Assembly (NCBI GenBank): GCA_947593895.1
Contig: CANQDY010000058.1
Coordinates: forward strand, 1 to 8,109
Source of the DNA: an uncultured Bacilli bacterium
GTDB taxonomy: Bacteria; Bacillota_I; Bacilli_A; RFN20; CAG-449
Reading direction: 5' to 3'
DNA: 8,109 bases
Of the stretch, positions 7,400-8,109 are shown piece by piece. A program made the position numbers and the translations under genes. Positions within the stretch are counted from its first letter, which is position 1. Each line of letters starts with the position of its first letter. A model generated the notes under the pieces. It was given only the letters and a program-made list of their open reading frames with translations. It was not told the origin of the DNA and made no database searches.

Positions 7400-7413
7400 A
7401 TGTAAATTTACAT
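7400..7413. repeat. 14-bp perfect palindrome
   Basis: ATGTAAATTTACAT reads identically on both strands. The flanks GATA on the left and TTATC on the right would extend the symmetry if one A were restored, giving arms of about 11 bases. It has the form of a dimeric repressor site but matches no operator I can name with confidence. In DNA this AT-rich a 14-bp palindrome is not rare. Confidence 0.4.
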
Positions 7414-7483
7414 TATCTATTAGATTAAATAATTTTTTTATTACTATGAAATTGTATTTTAAAAATAAAAAAGTAACTTAAAA

Positions 7484-7497
7484 ATTTATCGATAAAT
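7484..7497. repeat. 14-bp perfect palindrome
   Basis: ATTTATCGATAAAT is self-complementary and carries the only CG dinucleotide of its surroundings at its centre. It lies 100-113 bases upstream of the iron-sulfur scaffold start. It could be an operator or simply chance in AT-rich DNA. Confidence 0.35.
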
Positions 7498-7508
7498 ATT
7501 TACTTATT

Positions 7509-7527
7509 AAATTAATATAATTAATTT
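7509..7527 (+). promoter_or_regulatory. Candidate -10 element inside an inverted repeat upstream of the Fe-S scaffold gene
   Basis: AAATTAAT and ATTAATTT (8-base perfect arms, 3-base centre ATA) enclose a perfect TATAAT at 7516-7521. Transcription from it would start near 7528, leaving a leader of about 70 bases before the ATG at 7597. No acceptable -35 was found 16-18 bases upstream, so the promoter call is weak. A repressor binding this repeat would cover the -10 directly, which is inference. Confidence 0.28.
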
Positions 7528-7590
7528 CAAATATTGAATTTTTATGATGAATATGGCAAAATTTATCTTGTGATAAAGAAAGGATTACTG

Positions 7591-7610
7591 ACAATTATGT
7601 ACAATTATGT
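7591..7610 (+). repeat. Perfect tandem repeat of ACAATTATGT (2 x 10 bp) at a start codon
   Basis: Two adjacent identical 10-base units, each containing an ATG (7597 and 7607). Only the first ATG is in frame with the iron-sulfur scaffold gene. The second opens a six-codon frame that stops at TAA (7625-7627). Because the unit is not a multiple of three, gain or loss of one copy would change which ATG is in frame. Confidence 0.75.
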
Positions 7611-8109
7611 TTATACATCTGACGTAAATGAACAATGTGTCGTCAGAAAAGGCTGTGATCATGGCCCAGCTCCGATTCCTGAAGAAGGGAAATGGGTTAA
7701 ATCAAAGCAAATCACCGATATCTCAGCATTAAGCCATGGTATCGGGTGGTGTGCTCCTCAACAAGGTGCATGTAAATTAACTTTAAATGTTAAAGAGGGA
7801 ATTATTGAAGAAGCTTTAGTAGAAACTATTGGCTGTTCTGGTATGACTCACTCTGCTGCTATGGCTGCAGAAATCTTGCAAGGAAAGACCATTCTTGAAG
7901 CTTTAAATACAGATTTAGTATGTGATGCAATTAATGTTGCAATGAGAGAAATTTTCAAACAATTAGTCTATGGACGTTCTCAAACTGCTTTTTCTGAAGG
8001 CGGTTTACCAATTGGTTCATCTCTTGATGACTTGGGAAAAGGATTAAGAAGTCAAGTTGGTACCATGTTTGGGACAAGATTAAAAGGTCCTCGCTATCTT
8101 GAAATGGCT
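7597..8109 (+). CDS. NifU/IscU-like iron-sulfur cluster scaffold protein, 3' end beyond window
   Basis: Open from the ATG at 7597 to the last base (171 residues, no stop), so the C-terminus is missing. I recognise the protein as the NifU-type scaffold found in many Clostridia beside a GGGtGRT-family protein; relatives recalled from memory are about 230 residues. Diagnostic stretches are HGPAPIPEEGKW (22-33), GIGWCAPQQGACKLTLNV (48-65), ETIGCSGMTHSAAMAAEIL (76-94) and SEGGLPIG (133-140). Cys59, Cys80 and Cys109 are the likely counterparts of the three cluster-holding cysteines of IscU; Cys14, Cys20 and Cys52 are extra. It would assemble Fe-S clusters in the cytoplasm. An AGGA (7581-7584) lies 12 bases before the ATG, slightly long, and the start lies in a tandem repeat. 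The N-terminus seems a few residues longer than usual. No SufBCDS genes are in the window. Confidence 0.87.
   Translation, partial: MYNYVYTSDVNEQCVVRKGCDHGPAPIPEEGKWVKSKQITDISALSHGIGWCAPQQGACKLTLNVKEGIIEEALVETIGCSGMTHSAAMAAEILQGKTILEALNTDLVCDAINVAMREIFKQLVYGRSQTAFSEGGLPIGSSLDDLGKGLRSQVGTMFGTRLKGPRYLEMA

Larger units (their letters stand above)
6930..7596. other. 667-bp AT-rich intergenic region without a recognisable gene
   Basis: No reading frame of convincing length, ribosome site or coding composition was found on either strand; by eye A+T is about 75-88%. It contains several inverted repeats: GTTATTA/TAATAAC around ATAA (7009-7026), TTATCT/AGATAA around AAA (7107-7121), and the palindromes listed separately at 7400-7413, 7484-7497 and 7509-7527. 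Short similar segments recur about 145-150 bases apart (AATACATTnnACTATnTT at 6991 and 7141; TTGATA at 7027 and 7174; TTTGCTAAT at 7067 and 7211). The region may hold the promoter and control sites of the iron-sulfur scaffold gene, decayed sequence, or an unrecognised small RNA. Confidence 0.6.

Noticed and set aside
6930..7596. CRISPR array, tRNA or replication origin in the long AT-rich gap
   Set aside because: No regularly spaced identical repeats, no tRNA-like arms or CCA end, and no clear cluster of DnaA boxes (TTATCCACA-like) could be found by eye.

Overview
The window looks like chromosomal DNA of a low-GC Gram-positive bacterium, probably Bacillota on the Mollicutes/Erysipelotrichia side. 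Genes are roughly 30% G+C by eye and the long gaps roughly 80-88% A+T. Ribosome binding sites are classical AGGAGG or GGTGAT types. Tryptophan is encoded by TGG, and more than 2,000 codons contain no internal TGA, so the standard bacterial code (table 11) fits and TGA=Trp does not. The lineage call rests on composition and resemblance only.

Layout. Positions 1-343 hold a short Thr/Ser/Gly-rich frame (73-279), apparently the surviving 3' end of a secreted or surface protein gene, closed by a strong intrinsic terminator (308-343). A good sigma-A-type promoter (446-479) then drives a tight three-gene cluster: two half-size ABC exporter subunits (504-2294 and 2296-4224) and psuG, pseudouridine-5'-phosphate glycosidase (4242-5162). 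The two ABC subunits form one asymmetric heterodimer, with a degenerate ATP site contributed by the first subunit and a canonical one by the second. Facing the cluster on the minus strand is a lipoprotein with two tandem thioredoxin-like domains (5254-6249). Divergent from it is a small cytoplasmic Sel1/TPR-like repeat protein (6369-6929). A 667-bp, extremely AT-rich gap (6930-7596) has no recognisable gene but contains several inverted repeats. The window ends inside an open gene (7597-8109 and beyond) for a NifU/IscU-like iron-sulfur scaffold protein of the type usually paired with a GGGtGRT-family protein in Clostridia.

Working together. The ABC pair plus psuG is probably one transcript: the gaps are 1 and 17 bases and no terminator lies between them. 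The partner kinase psuK is not in the window. The lipoprotein is predicted to act outside the membrane in thiol-disulfide chemistry. Nothing here forms an obvious new defence or mobile system. The most distinctive items are the tandem-thioredoxin lipoprotein with unequal active sites, the exporter-psuG linkage, and the remnant surface gene bracketed by a 12-bp direct repeat.
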